Below, in pieces: positions 32,646 through 43,277 of a stretch of DNA of 64,000 nt. The translations under genes were made by a program, and so were the position numbers. The notes under the pieces are model-generated. The model ran no database searches. It was given only the letters and a program-made list of their open reading frames with translations, and was not told the origin of the DNA. The stretch's first letter is position 1; every line of letters starts with the position of its first letter. Source of the stretch: Panicum virgatum (lineage: Eukaryota; Streptophyta; Magnoliopsida; Poales; Poaceae); assembly GCF_016808335.1 (NCBI RefSeq), contig NC_053146.1, positions 31,101,495 to 31,165,494 of the forward strand. Reading direction: 5' to 3'.

Positions 32646-35241
32646 TGGCCGGTGATAAGGTCGACTCCAAGGTAGATGCGACTCCCATCGACATCCAGTA
32701 TGAAGACATACCTGAGTAGACGCGCAAGCAATTTGAGGCTGCGTTCTAGAAGGAACAGGAGGACGCCAAGAATAGATTGCTTGCATGCTTCGGGAAGACT
32801 CGGCAAGGCGTATTCAAGAAGGAGGAGTTGAAGATGCCTACATTCACACCGCCGCCGCCAAACCCATCTACTACGGCTACAGCTGCTGCTTCTTCTGCTT
32901 CCACTCCTAGTGAGGTAAGTTTTACCTTTGAATCTATTAAGCAGTTTGCCAATGCCTTTTTGAGTCGATTCGAGCAATCACAAAAGTTTACACAAGATAT
33001 GCTTATCGAATTAACTATGCAAAACAAGGGAAAGAAACCTGTCAATGAATATTCTAATTTTACCCCTAAACCTAGTCTTTCGGCTGCACCATCAGATTAT
33101 CAGTATGGTATGCCGCCGAATTACTTCGTGGGACAGACACCCCTGCCGGGCACAGTTCGGCCGTCCAGGGCCGAACCGGTTAGATCGGTCGCACCGACCG
33201 GTCAGACCGGTGCCCCGGCGGGTGAACCGGTCAGACCAGTCAGATCGGTGCCATGGTGCTCGGTTCTGCGCCACAGCCACAGGTCACGCCTCCTCCCGCT
33301 TCGGCTGATTATAGCCTGGAGTGAGAATTGGCGGATTTTGTGCCGTCGTATATGACGAAGTCATACGGTGAACCACCTTTCCCTCCACCATTGCCCAAGG
33401 ATGTTTGGGATGATTGGCTTAGGGCCAATCCACAGTATGCCGCACAAACAATGTCTACTACTGATCCTGCGACACATCATTTCGGCCAAGCATCCACGGG
33501 TAATTATGAGGCCGATCTTGCTAGGATGAAAGAAGATCTGGCTGATATGTTTAAAGAAAATTGGGCTTTGTTGCGGGTAGGAGTCGGCTATATCGTAGGC
33601 CGTATGTTGATGCTTTTTATTTGATTCCTTACCCCACTGGTTGGCGTGTTCCCGATTTTGTCAAGTTTAGCGGTGATGATAACCGATCCACTTGGGAGCA
33701 CATTAGCCAATATATTGCTCAACTTGGAGAAGTCGGTTCTAGCAAGTCTTTGCGCATTCGCATGTTTTCTTTATCTTTGACTGGAACGGCTTTTTCTTGG
33801 TTTTCTTCGTCAACTCCTAACTCGATTCGTTCTTGGGATGAATTAGAGCAAAAGTTTCATGATCACTTTTATAATGGGGATAACGAAACTAAGTTGACAG
33901 ATTTGACATCGGTTAGACAGGGTAGAGATGAGTCTATCCAAGAGTACTTTAAGAAATTTAAAGATATTAAGAACTGATGCCTTAATTTGTCACTTTCCAA
34001 AAAGGATTTGGTTGATTTGGCACTTGCGGGTTTATGTTCTAATTATAGAGAGAAGCTTGATGGTTTGAGTTTTTATTCTATTAATCAGCTTCAAGCTAAA
34101 GCTTTGAATCAAGAGACCAAATTTAAGAAAGAAAAGGATACCTACAAGTCCCATCGTTCAAACACTCATATTGTTGAATATGATTCTGATTCATCAGACG
34201 ATGAGGATAAAGAGGTGCTGCTGAGTTTGTTTGGCCCGCCTCGGCCAAACCATCTACTTGTACATCTCTTAAGCCGACTCAAAAGAATCGGCAAGAAGAT
34301 ATGAAGTGTACTTTCGATGTGTCCAAGTGTGATCGCATTTTTGATGAGTTATTACGACTTGGGCATTTGAAAATTACTCATGTTATACCGCCAATTGAGG
34401 AGCTAAAGCGACGCGCTTATTGTAAATTTCATAATTCTTCATCTCATGCAACTAATGATTGTAATATGTTTCATCGACAGGTAAAATCGGCCATAAATGA
34501 AGGACGATTGACCTTTCCGGAGATGAAGATAGACAAAGCTCTATTCCCAGTGCATACCATTGATCTCAGTAATGCAAAGGTGCTGATTCGGCCGGATCAA
34601 GACGAAGGAGCAAAAGGCCAGAACGTGATCATTGGTGATGACAGGCCGTTGACTGTTGATAACAAGATTTTGGCCAGGAGGTGATTCAAGAGAAGACTCC
34701 TTATGGGAAGAAGAATCTGAGGATCATACTCAAACCTCGCACGCTCGGGGGGCAAGAGGGTTCTTCTTCAGGCGACCTGTCTGCTGCTCAGCCGAGTCCG
34801 GTCAGACCGGTTTCTCCGACCGGTCAGACCGGTCCTGACGGTCGGTCAGACCGCTCTGGTGGTCAAACCCGGACATTCAAGCCGAAGCGTCTGGAAGTGA
34901 GTACATGGAAGACCAACCAGCCAAAGGTGCAGGGCAAGATTGCAAATCAGAAGCGTACCTTTGGCCAACTGTTGAACAAGTACTCAAAGGCCGCTCGAAA
35001 TGATCGGCCCATAAAAAAGAGATTGAGGTCACCTCCGCGTCAAGGCGCACCTTCATCTCCTAGGGGAGAGTCAAGCAAGCGCAGGGGTGATGTGGTTACA
35101 TTGTTCCCTCCTCAGCAGATGCAGCCGATGTACGCTACAATACCATGGGCTCCACCGGCGTCGGATTCTCAGTTTCCTGCGTGGGAGGATGGGGGATTTT
35201 GGATGCAATGCTATCCGATGCCATATCCACCACACTTCTAG
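32646..35241 (+). pseudogene. gag: gag of element C
   Basis: Starts at ATG 32646 (MAGDKVDSKVDATPIDIQYE), with two TAG stops before 32750, then long open stretches. The capsid (retrotransposon gag) domain is at about 33620-34250: YPTGWRVPDFVKFSGDDNRS, MFSLSLTGTAFSWFSS, SIRSWDELEQKFHDHFYNGD, QGRDESIQEYFKKFKDIKN. A nucleocapsid-like CKFHNSSSHATNDCNMFH is near 34420-34475. A frameshift near 33570 and stops at 33975 and 34302 break it. In-frame blocks made from the CCGGTCAGACCGG motif sit at about 33168-33250 and 34792-34860, encoding SDRS-, TGQTG- or PVRPV-type repeats depending on frame. Confidence 0.82.
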
Positions 35242-35383
35242 GGGGAGGGAAGCTCTAGAGGACCTATATTTGACAGGTTGAGGCAGCCGGTTCACAACCG
35301 ATTGGGTCAGCACCAATCTGGTCAGGGGCAGACCCCCGGACCAGTCAGATCGGTCTCAGCAGAGGCCAGCCCAAGTTCGTCCA

Positions 35384-36690
35384 GTGCGCCAAGAATATTG
35401 TGTCAAAGAGAAGAAGGACGAACTAGTGTCAATGCAAGTTGATTCTGTGAAAGCTCCAGCTGCTAAGGTTGTGCAAGTTGAAGACGGGAAAGGAAAAGCT
35501 CAAAATGCACAAGAGGGACCGGTGATCATTGAGAAACGGGTCAATGTTTCTCAGAAGCTTCTGTTGGCCAATGATCATGAGGCCAGCAGTAGCAACCTCA
35601 AGGACCAAGACAAGGAGAAGTACTTCCAACCTAGGTGGTGCCCACCGGGGTTGACTCACACTCAGAAGAGGAGGTTGCAGTGTCTTCGCCGCCAAGAACA
35701 GAAGGAGAAGGAGGCGGAGAAGTTGAGGGATGAAATATTTGATGAGTGCAGACCAAGGTTCCCTCAAGGCAAGATTTGGCGAGTCAAGACAGTTGATTAG
35801 TCCACAGGACCATTCGGACTGCTCCAGCCGACCGGTCAGACTGGTGTCTCCGACCGGCCTGACCGCTCAGAGCAACCGGTCGACCCTGAGCTTAAGCAGA
35901 AGGCCGAAGGGATTGTCTCTGCTTCAGCTACTAGCGCATCAGAGGTTCTGCCAACTTCTCCAGCAGCAGAGGACGAGGAGTTGGTGGATTACGAGGCTTC
36001 TTCGGAACGCACAAACATGGAGATCAATGTTGTGCGCTTTTTTGATGACTATTGGGCGATTCCGGAGGAGGAGACAGCACATCTGGATTTTGGGCCCCGT
36101 GAAGCTATATTTCAGAAACCCAAGGATTCAGATAATCACTTGAAGGCTCTCTATATGAGGGGGCACATCAACAGGAAGCCAGTTTCTCGTATGCTTGTGG
36201 ACAGTGGGGCAATCGTGAATTTGATGCCCTATTCACTTTACAAGAAGCTCGGCGGGACAGACGAAGAGCTCATCAAGATGAACATGATGGTCAGCGGCGT
36301 TCGAGGAGGTGATCCCATTGGTGCCAAGGGGTTGCTTCGATGGAGTTGACCGTTGGGAGCAAGACGGTTGCTACGGCGTTCTTCATCTCCGAGGTGCAAG
36401 GTAACTTCAACCTCATACTTGGACATGATTGGATTCATGCCAATCAATGTGTACCATCTTCCTTGCACCAGTTTCTTATTCAGTGGATCGGCGATGAAGT
36501 TGAGGTTGTGCATGGTGATGCCTCTTCTTTCATTGGTACCACTGATTCTGAATTCGTTGGTGCACATGATAACATCAAGTGTTTATCGGGCCTAGACTTG
36601 ACCGATTATGTCTTGATCAGTTGCACCAAGGAGGGTTTTGTCTCTGCAGTCCTAAAGCCGATGGAGAATCGGCTACACTTACTTCTATGA
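35384..36690 (+). pseudogene. gag-protease linker and aspartic protease of element C
   Basis: A basic, Lys/Glu-rich linker (35384-35800; RPRWCPPGLTHTQKRRLQ-like segment) is followed by an aspartic protease at about 36130-36560. The catalytic motif LVDSGAIVNLMPYSLYKKLG is intact, followed in another frame by ELTVGSKTVATAFFISEVQG and LILGHDWIHANQCVPSSLHQ. One frameshift occurs near 36345. Palindromic CCGGTC blocks interrupt the linker at about 35820-35885. Confidence 0.82.
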
Positions 36691-36699
36691 TGCAGCAGG

Positions 36700-39122
36700 A
36701 CAACGACACAGATTCGACCGGTCAGACCGCTACCTCTGACCGGTCAGACCGGCCAGGACCGACCGGTCAGACTGGTGCGTCAGACCGGTCAGACCGGTCC
36801 AACGCAGTGTGGCTGCAGCAGCGCATTGAGCACTATCGAGACAAGGCGAATGATATGTGCGAGGCTATTGAAGACCTGGGCGACTTAGACAAGTTAGGCC
36901 AGAGTTTTACATTGGCTGATCCTTTAGAAAAGGTAGATATTGGGGATGGTTCTATTCCTAGGTTGACTTTTGTAAATGCAAACTTATCGGATGATTGCAA
37001 AGCCGATTTAATAAAGTTATGGAAAGAATATGTCAATTGTTTTGCATGGGAATACTCTGAAATGCCTGGTTTGATTCGTGATTTGGTTGAGCATCGGTTG
37101 CCGATTAAGGCCGGTTTTAGACCTTATAAACAACCTTCTAGGCGTTTTAATCCTATTATGTATGACCGAATAAAAGAAGAGATTAATCGTTTATTAGATG
37201 CTGGATTTATTTGGTCTTGTCGTTATGCAGAGTGGATTTCTAATATTGTGCCCGTTGAGAAGAAAGATTCGGGCAAGATTAGAGTATGCATTGATTTTAG
37301 AGATCTTAATAAAGCCACTCCTAAAGATGAATATTCTATGCCTATAGCCGATATGTTGATCAATGAGGCTTCTGGACATCGTGTTATCAATTTTCTTGAT
37401 GGTAAAGCGGGTTACAATCAAATATTCATGGCCGAATAGGATATGTCTAAAACAGCCTTTAGATGTCCTGGTTTCGTTGGTTTGTTTGAGTGGGTTGTCA
37501 TGACTTTTGGATTGAAGAATGCTGGTGCTACTTATCAAAGGGTTATGAATTTGATCTTCCATGATTTAATTGGCATTATATTGGAAGTTTATATTGATGA
37601 TATTGTTATCAAATCAGCCGGCTTGAGTCATCATTTGGCTGATTTGAGGCTTGCTCTTGAGAGAATGTGTCAGTATGGATTGAAGATGAACCCGCTCAAG
37701 TGTGCTTTTGGTGTATCGGCTGGGAAGTTCTTGGGCTTCATTATTCATGAGAAGGGCATAGAGATTGATCCAAAAAGAATGGAAGCCATGAAGAAAGTAG
37801 AGGCTCCTGCTTGCAAGAAAGACTTGCAAAAGTTTCTGGGCAAGGTGAATTATTTGAGAAGGTTTATATCTAATTTATCCGGGAAGATAGATGCTTTTAC
37901 TCCTATTCTTCAGTTGAAGAACGAGACTGAATTTACTTGGGGGGCAGAACAGCAAGAGGCTTTTGAGAAGATCAAGAAGTATTTGTCTTCACCACCGGTT
38001 CTCAAGGCACCTAAGAGAGGTATTCCTTTTAGGCTTTATGTGGCTACGGAAGACAAAGTTATTGGTACTGTTTTGACTCAAGAAACCGAAGGAAAGGAGT
38101 ATGTTATCACGTATGTTGGCCGACGACTTATTGATGCGGAGACAAGGTATACATTTATTGAGGAGTTATGCTTATCATTATATTATGCTTGTACCAAGTT
38201 GAGGCATTATCTTTTATCAAGTACTTGCATAGTTACTTGTCAAGCCGATGTTATTAAATATATGTTACAAAAGCCGATTTTAAGTGGTAGAATCGGAAAG
38301 TGGGCTTATGCGCTTATTGAATATGATTTGGCCTATGAGTCTTTGAGAGCTGTTAAAGGCCAAATTGTAGCGGATTTCATTGTTGAACATCGGATTAATG
38401 ATGAGCATGGCTTGGAAGTCGGCTATATTACTTGCACACAATGGAAGTTGTTCTTTGATGGATCGGCTTGTGATGATGGACAAGGGATTGGTGCCGTTCT
38501 AATTTCTCCGAATGATGTTATTTTTGAGTTCTCAAATCGATTGGAAGAAGAGCGCATGAATAACCAAGTTGAGTATGAAGCACTTTTATTTGGCTTGGAA
38601 TTCTTGGAATCGATGGGCGTTAAACATGTGGAAGCTTATGGTGATTCACTTCTAGTGGTGCAGCAAGTATCCAAGGTATGCCAATGTTACAACGATTCTT
38701 TAAATGCATATCTTGATAGATGCCTTGATATTATCTCTTGCTTTGATGAATTTGTAATCCGACATATTCCAAGAGATAGTAATCAAAAGGCGAATGCTCT
38801 GGCTCAGCAAGCATCTGGTTACAATTTTACTAAGAAATATTTTAACATGAGAAAGCCGATGCATGCAACAGCCGAGTTACTGATTCTGGACGAACCGGTC
38901 AGACCGGACGCTCCGACCGGTCTGACTGCCCAAACCGGTCTGACCGGTCCAGAGACCGGTCTGACCGGTCAGACTACTGAAAACAATGAGTCGGTCGCCA
39001 CTTCCAATTCCAAAGGGAAGGCCGAGGTTGCTGATTGGAGGGTGCCTATTGTGACATATTTAAAGGACCCTGGTCATGGTGCGGAAGAAGTATTCGGCAT
39101 TTGGCATTTAAATACACTTTAA
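36700..39122 (+). pseudogene. pol: Reverse transcriptase and dual RNase H of element C
   Basis: The RT domain starts about 37080 (EHRLPIKAGFRPYKQPSRRF, VCIDFRDLNKATPKDEYSMP) and continues after a single TAG at 37437-37439 with KTAFRCPGFVGLFEWVVMTF and the catalytic YIDD (about 37592-37603). The first RNase H follows (FRLYVATEDKVIG...DAETRY), then the second, archaeal-type RNase H (LFFDGSACDDGQGIGAVLIS, NQVEYEALLFGLEFLESMG), the mark of the Tat lineage. Apart from the one nonsense codon the RT-RNase H frame is open for over 2 kb. In-frame CCGGTC palindrome blocks lie at both domain borders (36715-36800 upstream of RT, 38890-38975 after the second RNase H). Confidence 0.9.
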
Positions 39123-40258
39123 TCGACGATGAGCTTTATCATCGAATCGCCGAAGATATACTTCTCAAGTGCTTAGATTCTGATTAGGCCCGTGTTGCTA
39201 TGGGGGAAGTTCATGAAGGCATTTGTGGTACACATCAATCGGCTCCTAAAATGAAGTGGTTACTTAGGAGAGCCGGTTTCTATTGGCGGATTGTTTTAGA
39301 TATTATAAAGGGTGTGAAGAATGTCAGTGATTTGGTAATGTTCAGTTAGTGCCTGCTGCGTTATTACATCCTATTATCAAGCCATGGCCGTTCAGAGGTT
39401 GGGGGTTGGATTTCATTGGTTAGATTAATCCCCCTTCTTCAAAGGGACATCGCTTCGTGTTGGTTGCTACGGATTACTTTACTAAGTGGCCGAAGCAGTT
39501 CCTTTGAAGAATATCACACATCGGGAGGTAATTGAGTTTATTACAGAACATATTATCCATAGATTTGGTATTCCTCAAACTTTGACAACAGATCAAGGTT
39601 CATCTTTTATTTCAAAGGAGGTACATGATTTTGCCGAATTGTATAAGATTAAGATACTCAATTCATCTCCATATTATGGTTAGGCCAATGGTCAGGCCGA
39701 GTCTAGCAATAAAATCTTGATAAAGCTTATCAAGAAGAAGATAGAGGAGAATCCCAGGAGGTGGCATGAGGTTCTATCTGAGGCATTGTGGGCTCATCAT
39801 ATATCTAGACATGGTGCTACTAAAGTTACTCCTTTTGAGCTTGTTAATGGTCAAGAGGCCGTTTTGCCGTTGAGGTGAATCTGGACGCTTATAGATTGGC
39901 TAAACAAAATGACCTTTCTATTGTTGATTACTATGACTTGATGATGGACAATATTGATGAAGTAAGCGACAAGCGGATGCAAGCTTTGAAGGAAATTGAG
40001 AAGGACAAGCTTCAGGTGGCTAGAGCTTACAACAAAAAGGTAAAAGCAAAATCTTTTCAGGTTGGTGAGCCGATTTGGAAGACAATATTGCCTCTTGGGA
40101 CAAAGAGCAACAAGTTCGGCAAGTGGTCGCCAAGTTGGGAAGGACCATACAAAATTGTCAAGGTTATCTTCGGGAATTCTTATATGGTGGAGAGATGCAA
40201 GGAGAGCGTCTTCCACGGGCACTTAATGGAAGATACTTGAAGAAATACTACCCCAGTG
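39123..40258 (+). pseudogene. Integrase of element C
   Basis: An H2C2-like N-terminal part (HEGICGTHQSAPKMKWLLRR) is followed by the DDE core: first Asp in ATDYFTKW (39466), second in TTDQGSSFISKEV (39589), Glu in GQAESSNKILI (about 39700). The C-terminal region has ARAYNKKVKAKSFQVGEPIW and FGKWSPSWEGPYKIVKV, ending KYYPSVWQDA. Stops near 39187, 39348, 39421 and 39682 and several frameshifts inactivate it. Confidence 0.85.
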
Positions 40259-40334
40259 TATGGCAAGACGCTTGAAGACGAAGATGGCCGGTATAGAAAT
40301 ACTACCCCAGTGTATGGCAAGAAATACTACCCCA
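40242..40334 (+). repeat. Triplicated end-of-pol segment replacing the polypurine tract of element C
   Basis: GAAATACTACCCCAGTGTAT-GGCAAG occurs at 40242-40267 and 40296-40321, with a third partial copy at 40321-40334 that runs straight into LTR sequence. The unit encodes the pol C-terminus KYYPSVWQ. No polypurine tract remains. Confidence 0.85.
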
Positions 40335-40335
40335 C

Positions 40336-40562
40336 GGGTGTCTTGGGTGGCCTGCCGACCTCAAGGCAACCCTAGATCTTCGAGCTCCGACAGGGTCCCT
40401 CCCGAGCTTGAGGTTCTAGGTCTTCACAAAGCTCTCTGCGCCCAACCGGTCTGACCGGTTGGCGCGACCGGTCTGACCGGTCGCCGGGGCACTTCGTCCG
40501 GTTGCGATCATTGCGATCCTGCGTGTTCTAGCATTTGTGTGTTGGCCAATTCTGTGTCAACC
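40336..40562 (+). repeat. Truncated 3' LTR of element C
   Basis: Matches 32374-32596 from TCTTGGGTGGCCTGC to GTGTCAAC. It lacks U3 and the TATA box and contains the same palindrome pair ACCGGTCTGACCGG (40445-40485). Confidence 0.82.
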
Positions 40563-40841
40563 ATGTGATCGTGGGACATCCTGGATCCTTCTTCTTCTCC
40601 AGGAGAGGATCAAGTATAGCTGCGCTACACTCTTATGTGAGTTGCACGACCTCGGTAGTGGACAAAGTCCTCTTGTTCCCAAGGATATCCTTGATATACT
40701 TGGAGTATGTCAGAACCTACATAGCATCTAGAAGCGGTATGTAGACATAGAGCTTCTTAATTACCTCGACGAACTTGCCGAATTGTTCGTCGGCCACCGG
40801 CTTCCTTATCAGTTTCGGAAATGGTAATGCAGTTGTATCGT
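40563..40841 (-). pseudogene. gag-protease linker of element A, between insertions B and C
   Basis: The minus strand reads [35 protein letters not shown], then after a stop SKYIKDILGNKRTLSTTEVV, ECSAAILDPLLEKKKDPG and CPTIT. This is the conserved Athila-type segment just upstream of the protease (PFP...QFGKF, KDIL.NKR, DPG.PTI). At least two stop codons interrupt it. It is bounded by element B's duplicated GATAC on the right and by the 3' end of element C on the left. Confidence 0.85.
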
Positions 40842-40846
40842 GATAC

Positions 40847-42068
40847 TGTTGTCGACCGAAACCCACTGGCGAGCAACGACGGGCAACACGAAGAGCCGGG
40901 AGGTTGCTGGTGCGCTGGCAAGCACTGCTCCCTCGTCGACGGCCCGCAATTTCCGTCACGCGCCCAGGAGAATGTGTGAAAGCCGAGCGTGCCACCTGAC
41001 CTATACCCGATCAGGAGGGTGTAGACGTGCTCCGAACAGTTTCCTGCATACAAAGACACGTGTAAACGTAAGTCCGAGCCGTTGTCGGCTCCCCGGGACG
41101 ACTCTTGCATCGGCTTTAAAGAGCCGATCGAGTCCCGGTGTCAGATGGGATCTGATTGTATCCGGATATGATAAATAGAGCAAATCACTATAAAAACTGC
41201 TTCAAATCAAGTCTAATTAATCTTAATCCACGATGGTAACAGCTTCACTACTAGATCGGAACATCCTACACGTGACTAGGCCTAGCGAACGTAATAGACG
41301 ACTAAACCACAACCTAAAACAGAGGCCTAAGAACTAGCAAGAGCCGATTCCCGGAACAATCCCTATCAAGGCTAAGATAAAGCATCTACTACGCCACCGG
41401 ATCATCCAATCCGTTTGCAAGGCCTAACCCAGCAGATATTATGCCAACTCTTAAGATAAGAGCAAACCATAACAGATCGGATCTACTAAACATGAAAGAA
41501 GCAGGGTGTTGTCCCTGTGCGACTAGTTCTATGCGATAAGAACTAGCGAGAGATTGAAACGTGACTGCACAGAGACAACATGATATTCGCAGATGATAAG
41601 CAACAAAGCACAAAAGATCTACTAAAAACCATGCTACTGAACATCATGATAACTAGTACTACTCGCCATCAAAAACTGCTTCAGTACGAGTAATACCAAG
41701 GTAAAAGCAAGAACAATACTGCCCTGATCGCAAGAAGCGATCAGGGCAGCATGACACTTACTTGGTTGAAACCCTAGGATTAGGGGTGGCGATGCGCCGA
41801 GAGTTGTTGTTTGCGAGTCGTGATGATGCTCTCCCTTTACGAATAACAAAGGATACATATTTATAGTCCGGAGACTTGGGAAACAATCTAAACTGATCTT
41901 GTCCCGATTGGACTCTATCTCTAATCTTGAACTAAATTTAAGGATACACGGCCAATGTGGCCCATACGCTCACGCAGAAGCCGATTTACAAGCCTTCCTC
42001 AATCTTCTGCTTTAAGCCCATCTTGCTTTCGGCCCATAAATTAACCCTGTTAATTTATGGTGATAACA
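40847..42068 (-). repeat. 3' LTR of element B (1222 bp)
   Basis: Same ends as the right LTR. Minus-strand TATA CTATAAATATG near 41856-41866. The adjacent polypurine tract on the minus strand is CCAGGGGGGCATGTG (42068-42082). Confidence 0.93.
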
Positions 42069-42330
42069 CATGCCCCCCTGGTTTTGGCAACTGATAGTTC
42101 CAAAACCAATCCGTCGCTTCATCTTCCCGTTAATGCTCATTAATCATACTGCAACCACCAAGGAAGACGCAACATCTCTGCAACTGGCTCCTCGTAGAAT
42201 GTGAAACTGCCGATCCATCTTCTATCTTCTTACTATTTAACCTCCCTCTGCATCGGCTCCTCTTCACAGCAAAACTCCACCTTCTTCCCAAAGCCAGTAG
42301 CACAGAAACCACCCCAATCCTCCAACAGCC

Positions 42331-42873
42331 ATGGCCATCTCTTCCTCCTCCGGCTCCAACTCGTTCGGAGACTCTTCTTCTTCTTCCTCTTCCCCTTCTT
42401 CTTCTTCCTCCCTCTCGGCCTCCTCCATCGACTCCATCCCAGAGAGCCGAGAGCCGACCCCTGAGTGGGACCCAACAGCGGCCTACGAGGCGCTGGCTCC
42501 TCTGCACTGGGACGCAGAGGAGTTCGACTTCGGGGTCGCCTCCGAGGAGGACGAACCCATGACCAAAGAAAAAGAAGACCTCCAGTCCCTCTTCCAAGAG
42601 GAACTGGAGAGCAGTGAAGACGACGCCTTCTCCTGGGAAGGAGCCGACTCCTCCGAAGGGATCGGCTCTTCTTCCAGCGATGATACGGCGGCAAGGGAAA
42701 ACCCCCACCAATTCCTCAAGGCCCCCTTGGAGGGGAGCGAAGAAGGAAGCAGCAGCAGCGGCGGGCGAAGCAGCAGCAGCACCGAGGACGATGGCAGCAG
42801 CAGCGGCGACGACGGCGATGATGACGACGACGATGGTGGAGACGCACCAGTCGCGCAGCCTGAAGCGCCGTAG
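42331..42873 (+). CDS. Second antisense ORF of element B: Ser-rich acidic protein (180 aa)
   Basis: An uninterrupted ORF from ATG 42331 to TAG at 42871-42873, downstream of the element's 3' LTR on the plus strand. It starts MAISSSSGSNSFGDSSSSSS, has a middle motif ESREPTPEWDPTAAYEALAP and LHWDAEEFDFGVASEEDEP, and ends in alternating Ser and Asp runs. Low-complexity acidic composition suggests a disordered nuclear-type protein. I recall similar proteins in many copies in grass genomes, consistent with a retrotransposon-borne gene. Its leader begins in the space right after the LTR, so the 3' LTR or adjacent DNA may supply the promoter on this strand. The function is unknown. Confidence 0.6.
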   Translation: MAISSSSGSNSFGDSSSSSSSPSSSSSLSASSIDSIPESREPTPEWDPTAAYEALAPLHWDAEEFDFGVASEEDEPMTKEKEDLQSLFQEELESSEDDAFSWEGADSSEGIGSSSSDDTAARENPHQFLKAPLEGSEEGSSSSGGRSSSSTEDDGSSSGDDGDDDDDDGGDAPVAQPEAP

Positions 42874-43277
42874 GTGCTCAGACACCTATGACTGGTAGAT
42901 GTAGGTAGCATCGTAGGAATAGGACCTCAAAGCCGAAGGATTGATTCCTTTGTAAAATCGGCTTTCCTTGGAATAAACTTACCTTTTAAATGAAATCGAG
43001 TTTCCCCAATTTCACATGTTTTCATTTATTTCTCAAAAAGCCGATGGCAACGCATCAGGCTTCCATAAATATCCAAGAGCCGACGAAATTCAAACTAGAA
43101 GCAACCCGCACAAGAGTAGAATATCGCTTCCAGCTTGAACCGAACTCGACGTACCCTCAAATTCGAGTGTAATTCGAAAAAACAAGCTCTACAAATCCGA
43201 GCAAGAATCCTCCAGGCAGCCGGGAATTCGAACCAGAATCTCCAACAATCAAACCCTAAGTCAACAGATCTGTGACC
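42874..43277 (+). other. Non-coding spacer between the two antisense ORFs of element B
   Basis: Contains AATAAA-like motifs near 42972 suitable as polyadenylation signals for the acidic ORF, several GCCGAT/ATCGGC words, and the probable leader of the plant-mobile-domain gene. No other coding region was seen. Confidence 0.4.

Larger units (their letters stand above)
32223..40562 (+). mobile_element. Element C: Tat-lineage Ty3/gypsy retrotransposon, degraded
   Basis: A plus-strand element in the order LTR, PBS, gag, protease, RT, RNase H, archaeal-type second RNase H, integrase, truncated LTR. It is inserted in the protease gene of element A in the opposite orientation. Domain order and the second RNase H (FFDGSACDDGQGIGAV) mark the Tat lineage. 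Ends are irregular: the 3' LTR is only about 227 bp, no target duplication can be found, and about 60 codons of A are missing at the left junction. Multiple copies of ACCGGTCTGACCGGT-like palindromes occur in both LTR and coding parts. At least six stops or frameshifts break the polyprotein. Confidence 0.85.

Noticed and set aside
42130..42911. Minus-strand ORFs of 142-251 aa opposite the Ser-rich ORF
   Set aside because: Antisense shadows of the TCT/AGC-rich sequence; no start context or homology recognised.
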